From positions 19,393,485 through 19,457,484 of the forward strand of contig NC_088296.1 in the NCBI RefSeq assembly GCF_032854445.1: a stretch of DNA of 64,000 nucleotides, in the 5' to 3' direction. Shown piece after piece: positions 55,112 to 64,000 of the stretch (its first letter is position 1; the number at the start of each line of letters is the position of its first letter). The position numbers were made by a program, and so were the translations under genes. Under the pieces are notes generated by a model that saw only the letters and a program-made list of their open reading frames with translations, was not told where the DNA came from and searched no databases. The DNA comes from Liolophura sinensis (taxonomy: Eukaryota > Mollusca > Polyplacophora > Chitonida > Chitonidae).

Positions 55112-56523
55112 GGCCTCGACACTCGCAGAGATAACAGTTTTTCTCGTCCCGTGCATATCCATAAACAAAGCAAAATTTCATGCACTGAGGCGGGCAAACG
55201 CCAGTGTCATAATTAGGTTCTAAAATAAACAAGGTAATATATTAAATTGAGTCTCAGTCATAAAAATGACTGCACGCACAGAGAGTAACACCAGAGCAGC
55301 GACGACAGTGTGACGGTTGACAAATGGTCACATGTTAGCGGTGAAATGGGGCCCCTTGTCAGAGGATTTTTTGAGAGCGGATCATGTAAATAGCTTAATA
55401 TCAACAACTTATGCAGTCACAAGAACTACGGCTTGAGCAGAATTGGGTAAACAGGCTTAGGTAAAAGACACTGAGCTGTTTAATTATAAGATGTAAGAAC
55501 TCACCAGTCTAGAATTAAATGCTTTGTAAGTGATTTGTACAGCGAGACTTCTTTTGGCATTTCTTTTCTTTTCTTTAATTTTCATTAATTTCCTTTATTT
55601 TATACAATCAACGCGATAATTGGTTAAAGGAATGGGATTGCTATAACTGCAAGTCACAAAGCATTTAAATGGGTACATGTTAGTCGTGCATGACCACATA
55701 TTACATTATCATATTACATTCCTTGGATCAGCCTTCACTTATGAGACTTTATATCTAGCCGGGCATATGTTGGACTTCACTGAATATGTATCCCATAATA
55801 TGTTCCTAATGACAGGATCGGCATTATGTGCATTATGTCTTCTATTGTTGACCAGATGACACTGGGTAAACTCTGAAGAAATGTAACATTTCGCTGTTAA
55901 TTCAGTACAGTGTAAAAAATGAAGGATCCTAACGACATAATTCATGTACAGTGTAAGAAATAAAGGATCCTATCGACATAATTCATGTGCAGTGTAAGAA
56001 ATAAAGGATCCTATCGACATAATTCATGTACAGTGTAAAAAATGAAGGATCCTAACGACATAATTCATGTACAGTGTAAGAAATAAAGGATCCTATCGAC
56101 ATAATTCATGTGCAGTGTAAGAAATGAAGGATCCTAACTTTGTAATTCATGTACAGCGCAAGGAGAAGGGTTCCGAATTTCACTGGCAGGAAAATTTCAT
56201 CATTACTGGTAGAAATGTGCATATACAGTGCAAGGAAAGAAATTTACCCTGCTCACATGTAACGGGCCTTCCAGCGGACATGTAACAAACCACTACGCTA
56301 TTCACAGATCGCATCACCACCCACGATAAACCACCCCCGACCCCAACAAACCCTACCACCCGATCCTTCTCCCAACATCCCGGTGACTCTGTGAGGAATA
56401 ACTCTCCACTTCACTTACCTGGACGACATTCGCAGATGTCACATAGGTTTTCGTCCCGCTTTTTTCCATGTTCACAAACCTCTGAACAGTTAGATGTACA
56501 GGGGACAGCAAGAGGGGTTGTCG
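55112..56523 (-). CDS. Antistasin-like secreted peptide, locus F (two domain exons)
   Basis: Type-1 exon (56523-56419, 105 nt, acceptor TTTTAAG, donor GTAAG) reads ATTPLAVPCTSNC to CDICECRP. Type-2 exon (55219-55112, 108 nt, acceptor TTTTAG, donor GTAAG) reads EPNYDTGVCPPQC to CYLCECRGR. Both are open, phase 1 on each side, with six Cys. Sequence is more diverged than A, B and C. A signal-peptide exon is expected on the right. A possible degenerate donor context lies near 56830 (GCGAGATAGGTTCAG), but no clear ATG-led exon was found. Intron 2 contains a 41-bp tandem array. Confidence 0.75.
55905..56160. repeat. 41-bp tandem repeat in intron 2 of locus F
   Basis: Six copies of AATTCATGTACAGTGTAAGA, AATAAAGGATCCTA, TCGACAT. 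Degenerate copies to about 56240 include CATGTACAGCGCAAGGAG and CATATACAGTGCAAGGAAAG, similar to the 60-bp unit core in loci A and B. Confidence 0.92.
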
Positions 56524-58284
56524 CTTAAAATAGAAGCGAGAACCGAAAGATGAAATCTACATATTTCCTAACTGAATTACCCTAATTGTTCACTGATTTC
56601 TGGACCTAAACTTTTACTTATTTTACCGAGAAAGCAGCGCTCCAAAATTGTCACAAGTTGACCATATATAGCACACGCTAGTCTATATCGAAATAGCTAG
56701 GAATCACGTGACTCTCGTATCTTATTTCTGCTGGCTGGGACCACTTTCAGTTTTATCCTTTTGCAGTTAAAACTCGGCAAATTTCCCTGCAACATCGGAA
56801 AAAAAGCCCTGAGACTACCCCGACTGAACCTATCTCGCACCTTCTTGATGATAAGTTCGTAATACCGTTTAGGTTTCCATCTTCCATATATTCATTTAGT
56901 TGGCGAATTTCCTTTGGGGCTCATAAAATGGCATTTTTGCTGAAAAGCGATCTGGCCACCAGCTGTTGTGGGTATCAGACTTGCACTGGCCAAACGCATA
57001 TTGGACTGGGATAGTCGGTCATTCTCAACAAAATTCTTGGAGACCACTTTTGGAGGTCTTATACTCAAGGCATACTTTGGGCACTTCGACTTGCCCTAAG
57101 CGCACTGCCATTTTTAAGGTCTAGTGTACTTGATCTCGGTGTTAAATGCAAATCAAAAAAAAAAATAGACAAACTGTAAGCGTCACAGATTTGGAGTAAA
57201 ATGAATCTCACGTATTGCGTAAGTTTAATTAACGTGCATTTTCAGTCAGCGCTTCTTTCAAATTTAATCACCCTGTTTCTGTTTCTGGCATGCTGGGAAA
57301 GAGGATGAAATGTTGATGACGCATAGCTCAGGATACATGTAAGAAAGAGCGCAAGAAAAAGTCTGAACTATTTTAAAATTCATCAGATTTGCATTTAATA
57401 TACCGCCAGGTGATGTACACTCATCACGTCAAATTAGATCGCCACGATGGATATATCAACAGCTGCAATCAAATGAAATCAAAACTGAGATACATATTTT
57501 GTTACCCACCACTGATATTCTAGCATTGTACACCATTTGAATACTGATGTCACTCTGTCGTCTAGAAGATACCTTGAGTCCTTCCAACATCATTGCAAAC
57601 TGCTGACTGCTCCTCTATACATGATTTTCGTACGTTTTATACTTTCTTAGTTCTTTGGTGTTTTGTGTTATACGCCGCTTTGGGAAATGGCCTTGCAATT
57701 ATTGACCTGGAACGTCCTTGTTGGTTGAGGGGCTTGTATACGAATATATCTTTCGACGCATAGATTTAACATGGTATGGAAAAATTTTTCACATCTGAGA
57801 TGGCGATTAGGTGTATGGATGATCAGTACCGCAGCGCAACGGATAAACTACTGGCCTTTGGTAAGGATCGGACGATCTTCCCAAGAAGAGACTGATTGAC
57901 TTGAGTGACTTGCACAACCCAATGGTGAGACAAGAGATTTAGCAAATAGCCCTAGCCACTAACGGCATGATTCCGCTTTTATCACACCCTAATGTGGTCG
58001 CTGACGTATAAGTGAAATATGCCCGAGTCCGGTGCGTAAAAACCCCTTTCAATGTTCCACGCAAATATAGAATGTGAGACCCGGCGATAAAACCAGCAAT
58101 TATGTATTGCTTATGTAAGCCCAATAAAACCCATTATTGGGCTTAACATCATAATGTTTATCTCATATCAGTGGTCGGATTTGAAATTAACTTTTGTTGA
58201 TTTGGAGGTTTTAAATACAGGTGGTAAAGCAATATATATCTTGAGGCGCGTGTTGGAATGATTGAGTGTACCCTTTTTCTGTTA
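56524..58284. other. No gene assigned; weak SINE fragment
   Basis: Near 57960-58045 a fragment resembles SINE family 1 (CACACCCTAATG, CTGACGTATAAGTGAAATAT). No exon recognised, although the signal-peptide exon of locus F should lie to the right of 56523. Confidence 0.4.
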
Positions 58285-58375
58285 ACGTGTCCCCTATATC
58301 CAGCTGTGTGTAAAATGAGTCATACTCGCTATCAAAATTGGCTTCTAAAAGCGACTCGTAATACCACAAACTACA
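58285..58375. mobile_element. MITE family 2, single-arm relic
   Basis: CCTATATCCAGCTGTGTGTA, AATGAGTCATACTCGCTATC and AAAATTGG match the left arm of the element at 8165-8508. Confidence 0.6.
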
Positions 58376-58510
58376 CATCCATCATTTATAATGCAGAGTA
58401 GCATTTTAGGAAAACTTGAAAACTATTAAAGATGACAATTTCACAAACAGCTGTTGAAGTCAATTCAGGTGACTGGTATCGCTCTCCGGCAAACATACTG
58501 GAATATGATA

Positions 58511-58513
58511 TAT

Positions 58514-58600
<87 letters not shown>

Positions 58601-58613
58601 CTTACTTACTTAC

Positions 58614-58649
<36 letters not shown>

Positions 58650-58684
58650 TTATTTATTTATTTATTATATATTTATTTATTTAT
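58511..58684. repeat. (TTTA)n microsatellite
   Basis: About 170 bp of TTTA with an internal (CTTA)n patch. The apparent open frames here are simple-sequence artefacts. Confidence 0.97.
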
Positions 58685-58796
58685 TACATTGTTCTTTAAC
58701 ACCGTACAGCTATGTTACAGAGAACAGGCTATAAACAATAGAAACAGATATAACTCACACAAGCTTTCACAAGCTTAAACCTAACACGAAAATTAT

Positions 58797-58912
58797 TCAT
58801 TTATTTATTTATTTGGTGTTTTACGCCGTACTGCCATCGGGGAAAACCCACGATCATCCGCAGCTTGTTGCAAGACCTTCCCACTTACGGCTTGGAAAGG
58901 AAGCCAGCATGC
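58797..58912 (-). mobile_element. SINE family 1, antisense, internally deleted
   Basis: (TTTA)n, TTTGGTGTTTTACGCCGTAC, then a jump to GGGGAAAACCCACGATCATC and GGAAAGGAAGCCAGCATG. The segment between is missing. Confidence 0.82.
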
Positions 58913-59136
58913 CTTACACGAAATGGATGAAGTTTAGGATTCAAATGAACAGGCAGATAGTTATATAAAAATAAAAAAAATAAAAATTGGAACCATTTAT
59001 ATCCGCCAATTTTCGGAAATTTCCACAAATGACGTCATCGATGATGGGAACGCGGAATCAGCTTAGCTCTCCTTACCCGGGATCTTAGTTCACAGAACTC
59101 TTTTGATGACGATCACCGTTGACATCACGATTGGAG

Positions 59137-59489
59137 TGAGTGAGTGCTTGAGGTTTAACGTCGTGCTTAACAGTTCTTCGGTCATATGACGACGAAGGAA
59201 TCCTTAGAGTGCATGTAATATGCTTCTTTGTTGCCGGACGGATTTGAACCGCCCTTTTATTTAGTACTCCTTCACTGAGACGCCTTATCGAAGGCAAGTA
59301 AGACGCCTCGCCCGAGTCACTATACCGATACAGGTCAACCAGTCATTCCACTATTCCCTTCTTGCTGAACGCAAGATGAGGAAGTTACAACTGCCTCTTT
59401 TAAGGTGTTAGGTGTGACTCGACCCAGGACTGACCTGGTTCTACCCCTCCCGAAGCTGACGCTCTTCCAACCATGCTATTGGGGCCCGT
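59137..59489 (-). mobile_element. SINE family 2, full length with target duplication
   Basis: Flanked by the perfect 14-bp direct repeat CATCACGATTGGAG (59123-59136 and 59490-59503). Minus-strand head: GGGCCCCAATAGCATGGTTG and GGGTCGAGTC, tRNA-like A and B boxes. Tail end on + is AGTGAGTGCTTGAGGTTTAA and CGGTCATATGACGACGAAGG. The same tail block occurs at 21390, 40866 and 10607. Confidence 0.88.
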
Positions 59490-59503
59490 CATCACGATTG
59501 GAG

Positions 59504-60855
59504 ACTGGGGTCTTCGAGAGAATTGTAGTTTAAAAATGCTAAGCAGCTTGTTTTGTACCTTTACATGTAAATGCCATATTAAGACGTACAAACCTCATGA
59601 TCCATGTATCTTTTAATTTGACGAGATATCAAGTTAACATGTGATGTTAAAAAAGAAAAAAAATTAAGTTGTTAAAAACTGAACAGAGGAAATAAATAAA
59701 AAAACTTTCATAAATTAGAATCTATTAAGAATTTTTAATTGGTAGCTCCTCCACTGACGTTCAGCAGAAGAAGACAGGCCAACTGCTGATGTTCCTGGCG
59801 TCAGTGTATACTGTGAGTTAGTCAAGCGTCATGTCTGGTGTCTTTACCAAGGTGTTTCAGTGATGCAGCACTACAAAGGTTTCCGGTTCTTCAGACGATC
59901 CGGCCTGTTGCAAGGAAACATTACCTCATTATGGCCGTCAACAATTTGATAAAAGCTACATTATATAAATCCTTAAGCGCTGTAATCGATAAATGTAGCG
60001 CTTGGTGAAAGATGTCAGAGGCTCGACTACAGCTCTTGCTTGGTTAGGCATGTTAGGTGCCCGGTGAAGAGCGTTTGTTTATTTCATTGCCGCCGCATAA
60101 GCTTTCCACTTCACCGTTATTAAGTATAAATAAGCGAAACATTCAAGGGGTACATGCGTACCCACAAGACGATAAACCCAAGTCAAAGATATAAATGTCA
60201 ACACACAAGATACTCCTGACTGATTGGTTTAATCCTGTCCTCTGTAAAGGCCTACAGAAAACCGTGAAGATATCACAATGTAACAGGCATCAGTCATATG
60301 GAGATCAAAATCACTTATGACCGCATGACCACGTGGCTCTTCAAACCTGCAGGGCTGGGTAACGGAACAGAGGTGGATAATCGATGAGAGTTGAAAAAAG
60401 AAACAACAACAAACAAACAGAAAGATAGTTTATAACATTATGTATATTGCCAATTTCCCTTAAAGAGTATAAAAAAACATGTGGTGCAACTTAGTTATAC
60501 AAGCAATATGTTTTTTTTTGACGAAAATAAATGCAATCATTTGTACCGGTATGCTATATATAGTGGATTCTTGTGGGACATATGTGAGGTATTTAGATCA
60601 ATTCCATTTTTCCTCTTACACAGCTTTACTTATATGTATAAAATGTCAGCTGAAACAAGTTATCGTGACACATGCATATGGCACATAACGCCAGATAAGC
60701 AATTAACAGATTTAACAACATTTAATGTGGTTAAAAAGAAAACAAATCCACATAAAACGTACTTAAAGATGTTTTCATCCACAGTTCTAGCTGATATGTT
60801 TTTGTGAAGATGATTGACAGTTATGTAACACAAATATGAAGGCAATAACTGTACT
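59504..60855. other. No gene seen
   Basis: AT-rich, with a partial tRNA-like SINE relic around 60000-60110. The short open frames near 60480-60800 lack domains, Cys patterns or splice context. Confidence 0.4.
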
Positions 60856-61202
60856 TAATTGCCAGGTTTGTTCTCGTCTCGTTCAAATCCGCTATGGAAA
60901 TACATCCGGCATTGGGGTGGACACACACTGAGATCTCGATTAGGCTCTAGGTTTAATAAAAGATGTATTAAGATCTATTACGCCTGTTATTTATAGGGAT
61001 GGGTAAGAATTCACTGTGACCGTGCTCCAAAATTCCTAGGACCATGTTTACGCAGTTCTTTTGTTTGATTTTAGTTGATATGCATGTATACATTTTAAAC
61101 CAAAATTATCCAAATGTTGACAGTTGAACATGGTTGAGAATATTGGTTTCTTCCAGGCACAGACAAGTGTTCCGCTCACATAAACCTCACCGCCAGGAGA
61201 TA

Positions 61203-61456
61203 TATTTATGTATTTATTTGTTGTTTTTTAAATTATAGTTTGACGGCCTATTTGGCTTATACGATGGCGGCCAGGATTAAACTGAAAGGAAACCGGCTAT
61301 AGTCCGATGAAAACTCACGACCATCAGAGGTTTCTGACAGACTATCTCACGTACGACCGGAGAGGAAGCCAGCGTGAGCAGGACTGTACAAACAATGGTC
61401 GCATAACTGAGAGTCTCACTGGCGCTAACTCGCTAACAACTAAGCCACGGAGACCT
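61203..61456 (-). mobile_element. SINE family 1, antisense, diverged
   Basis: TTTATGTATTTATTTGTTG tail, TTATACGATGGCGGCCAGGA, CGACCGGAGAGGAAGCCAGC, then head CTAACTCGCTAACAACTAAG and CCACGGAGAC. It lies in intron 2 of locus G. Confidence 0.85.
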
Positions 61457-61514
61457 ATTTTGGTAGTGCGTATGAGTCATACAACTGAATATTAATTAAT
61501 TTATTTATTTGATT

Positions 61515-61665
61515 GGACAAGGATATAAGTGTGACCTGGTTACATTCTGCGCAAACGGTCTTACATACACAGCGCAAGGATATATGTTTTACCAGGTTAC
61601 ATATAACCGCTTCTACAATCATGTACAGCGCAAGGATACATGCCTAACCTGTTTACAATCATGTA
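61515..61665. repeat. Degenerate tandem repeat in intron 2 of locus G
   Basis: Three or four units of about 45-55 bp with ACAGCGCAAGGATA followed by CCAGGTTACAT or CCTGTTTACAATCATG. Shares the CATGTACAGCGCAAGGA core with locus F. Confidence 0.65.
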
Positions 61666-62084
61666 AACATAACAGAAATTTATAATGCATGGAGGGAATC
61701 ATTTTTCGGTTAGACCCTCATATAAAAGATTTGCTATACGTGTACATCGCGAGGAGATAAGCGTTAATTATTTTCGGAAGTGTTGACAAAATTTTTCCTA
61801 CCTAAAACCAATGTCATTTCACAAACCCAGGCATTAGCTTGGAGTTGTAATATATATGGCTTGAAGCCCTCACGACCAAATACACGCACAAACGCACACA
61901 TACTGCACACACGCACTCCCACCGTCTATACTACAAGTGGCTATTGTTCCTATTTCTGTGGGCGGGAAATCTACAGGTGTCACAGCCATCTGCGTTCCGC
62001 ACGTTGCCATGAGCTCGGAAGACCTGACACACCCCTGGACACCCGGACGGAGGGCTCCTCGCTTAAATAGGAAACAGAATTTAT

Positions 62085-62352
62085 TTACTTATTTATTTAT
62101 TTAATTGGTGTTTTACGCCGTATTCAAGAATATTTCACTTATACGACGGTGGCCAACATTATGGTGGGTGGAAACCGTGCAAAGCCCGGGGGAAACCCAC
62201 GACCATCCGCAGGTTGTTGCAAGACCTTCCCATGTACGGGAAGAGGAACCCAGCATCAGCTGAACTTGAACTCACAGCGACCGCATTTGTAAGAGGCCCC
62301 TGGGCCATCACGCTGCGCTAGTGCGCTAACCAACTGAGCCACGGAGGTCCCC
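62085..62352 (-). mobile_element. SINE family 1, full length, antisense
   Basis: (TTTA)n, AATTGGTGTTTTACGCCGTA, TTTCACTTATACGACGGTGG, CCCGGGGGAAACCCACGACC, ACTTGAACTCACAGCGACCG, GCGCTAGTGCGCTAACCAAC and TGAGCCACGGAGGTCC. Closest to the apparent consensus. Confidence 0.94.
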
Positions 62353-62524
62353 ATTAGAAGATAAAAATAATAAATAAAGAATCAAAACATAAAAGTTTTT
62401 TCTGTAATGTGTAACGGCACTTACTTCAGACTCATTGAAAAAAAAATTTAAGAATATCAATTGACGTGGAAATAAAATAAATTAATGATTTTCAGTCCTA
62501 AAGATCTGATGTTGACAAGACAGG

Positions 62525-64000
62525 ACACCACAGGAAACTAGACATGAAGCTTTTAGCAATCAGACACCATAGGAAACTGGATATTAAGGTTTTGGCAATC
62601 GGACACTATAGGAAACTGGATATTTAGGTTTTGGCAATCGGACACCACAGGAAAATGGGCATCAAGGTTTTAGCAGACCACTAAGGAAACTGAAATTAAG
62701 GTTTTGGCAATCAGACACAATAGGAAACTGGGCATCAAGGTTTTAGCAATCAGAAACTATGGGAAACTGGATATTAAGGTTTTTGCAATCGGGCACCATA
62801 GGAAAATGGATATTAAGGTTTTGGCAATCGGACACCATAGGAAACTGGATATTAAGGTTTTAGCAATCAAACACCATAGGAATCTGGACAACAAGCTTCT
62901 AGAAATTAGACACCATAGGAAACTGGATATTAACATTTTAGCAAACAGACACCATAGGAAACTGGATATTAAGGTTTTGGCAATCGGACACCATAGGAAA
63001 ATGGGCATCAAGGTTTTAGCAATCAGACACAATAGGAAACTGGATATTAGGGATTTGGCAATCGGACACCATAGGAAAATGGGCATCAAGGTTTTAGCAA
63101 TCAGCCACCAAAGGAAACTGGGCATCAAGGTTTTGGCAGTCGGACACAATAGGAAACTGGATATTTAGGTTTTGGCAATCGGACATCATCGGAAACTGGG
63201 CATCAAGCTTTTAGCAATCAGACACCATAGGAAACTCAATATAAAGCTATTGGCAATCGGGCACCATAGGAAACTGGGCATCAAGGTTTTGGCTATCGGA
63301 CACCATAGGAAACTGGATATTAAGGTTTTGGGAATCGGACATTATAGGAAACTGGATATTTAGGTTTTGGCAATCGTACACCACAGGAAAATGGGCATCA
63401 AGATTTTAGCAGACAACTAAGGAAACTCAAAATTAAGGTTTTGGCAATCGGACACAATAGGAAACTGGGCATCAAGGTTTTAGCAATCAGACACAATGGG
63501 AAACTGGATATTAAGGTTTTTGCAATCGGGCACCATAGGAAAATGGATATTAAGGTTTTGGCAATCGGACACCATAGGAACTGGATATTAAGGTTTTAGC
63601 AATCAGACATCATAGGAATCTGGAAAACAAGCTTTTAGAAATTAGACACCATAGGAAACTGGGCATCAAGGTTTTAGCAAACAGACACCATAGGAAACTG
63701 GATATTAGGGTTTTGGTAATCGGACACCATAGGAAAATGGGCATCAAGGTTTTAGCAATAAGACACAATAGGAAACTGGATATTAAAGTTTTGGCAATCG
63801 GACACCATAGGAAACTGGGCATCAAGGTTTTAGCAATCAGGCACCATAGGAAACTGGGCATCAAGGTTTTGGCAATCGGACACCATAGGAAACTGGATAT
63901 TTAGGTTTTGGCAATCGGACACCATAGGAAACTGGGCATCAAGGTTTTAGCAATCAGGCACCATAGGAAACTGGGCATCAAGCTTTTAGCAATCAGACAC
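62525..64000. repeat. 39-bp minisatellite with higher-order structure, runs off the window
   Basis: About 38 units of 39 bp built on GGACACCATAGGAAACTGG, then ATATTAAGGTTTTGGCAATC or GCATCAAGGTTTTAGCAATC. The unusual block around 62671 (TAGCAGACCACTAAGG) recurs at 63407, giving a higher-order period of 736 bp. The 13-codon unit yields open frames on both strands (LAIGHHRKLDIKV type), interrupted by stops; not treated as coding. Confidence 0.96.

Larger units (their letters stand above)
60856..62061 (-). pseudogene. Antistasin-like secreted peptide, locus G, degenerate
   Basis: Type-1 exon (62061 to about 61960, acceptor TATTTAAG) reads in frame ARSPPSGCPGVCQ to NADGCDTC, then FPAHR instead of the CRP end. 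Two conserved Cys and the GTAAG donor are lost. Type-2 exon (60946 to about 60856, acceptor CCTAG) reads EPNRDLSVCPPQCRM, keeps GFERDEN, then diverges to a stop, losing the last three Cys. These lesions are independent, so this is a decayed copy. A signal-peptide exon would lie to the right, within or beyond the minisatellite. Intron 2 carries a few degenerate CATGTACAGCGCAAGGAT repeats (61515-61665). Confidence 0.68.

Noticed and set aside
58432-58734. Tyr/Leu/Phe/Ile-rich open frame
   Set aside because: Translation of a (TTTA)n microsatellite.
62704-63904. Open frames of LAIGHHRKLDIKV-type repeats
   Set aside because: 39-bp unit periodicity explains them; they are interrupted by stops and frameshifts and occur on both strands.

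Overview
The window looks like an AT-rich metazoan genome, most likely a lophotrochozoan and probably a mollusc. It has intron-split secreted-protein genes, dense tRNA-derived SINEs, MITEs, minisatellites, a Tc1/mariner relic, a Ty3/Gypsy LTR element and a Polinton. There are no bacterial-style operons and no rRNA or true tRNA genes. Species is not determined; the mollusc call rests on remembered SINE families.

Host genes: at least seven paralogous loci encode small secreted antistasin-like Cys-rich peptides. Most are on the minus strand; one is on the plus strand. The shared plan is a 49-64 nt signal-peptide exon (phase 1), a type-1 antistasin exon of 90-108 nt starting around ATSPP and ending CRP, then a type-2 exon of 100-108 nt ending CRDR or CRGR. 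Loci: D (1056-2532, -), E (4743-7640, +), C (13006-15270, -), A (23376-26462, -), B (48342-51214, -), F (55112-56523, -), G (60856-62061, -). A, B, C and F keep open frames in all visible exons. D, E and G carry lesions. Further 3' exons are expected but were not identified.

Segmental duplication: locus A lies in a unit of about 6.57 kb (21280-27850). Locus B lies in the adjacent copy (27852-51608), which was later inflated by two insertions. The first is a decayed Polinton of about 12.8 kb (27914-40753), visibly GC-richer than its surroundings. It has recognisable major capsid protein, packaging ATPase, integrase, protein-primed DNA polymerase B and several accessory genes, nearly all broken. 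The second is a Ty3/Gypsy element of 5.5 kb (41030-46524, minus orientation) with 773-bp LTRs, a tRNA-Pro-type primer binding site and a 4-bp target duplication. Its integrase lies upstream of RNase H and its reverse transcriptase has been removed by an in-frame internal deletion.

Rest of the window: it begins and ends in tandem repeats (44-bp units at 1-325; 39-bp units at 62525-64000). SINEs, MITEs and microsatellites fill most of the spaces. A 60-bp minisatellite sits in intron 2 of both A and B, and shorter arrays with a similar core sit in the same intron of F and G.
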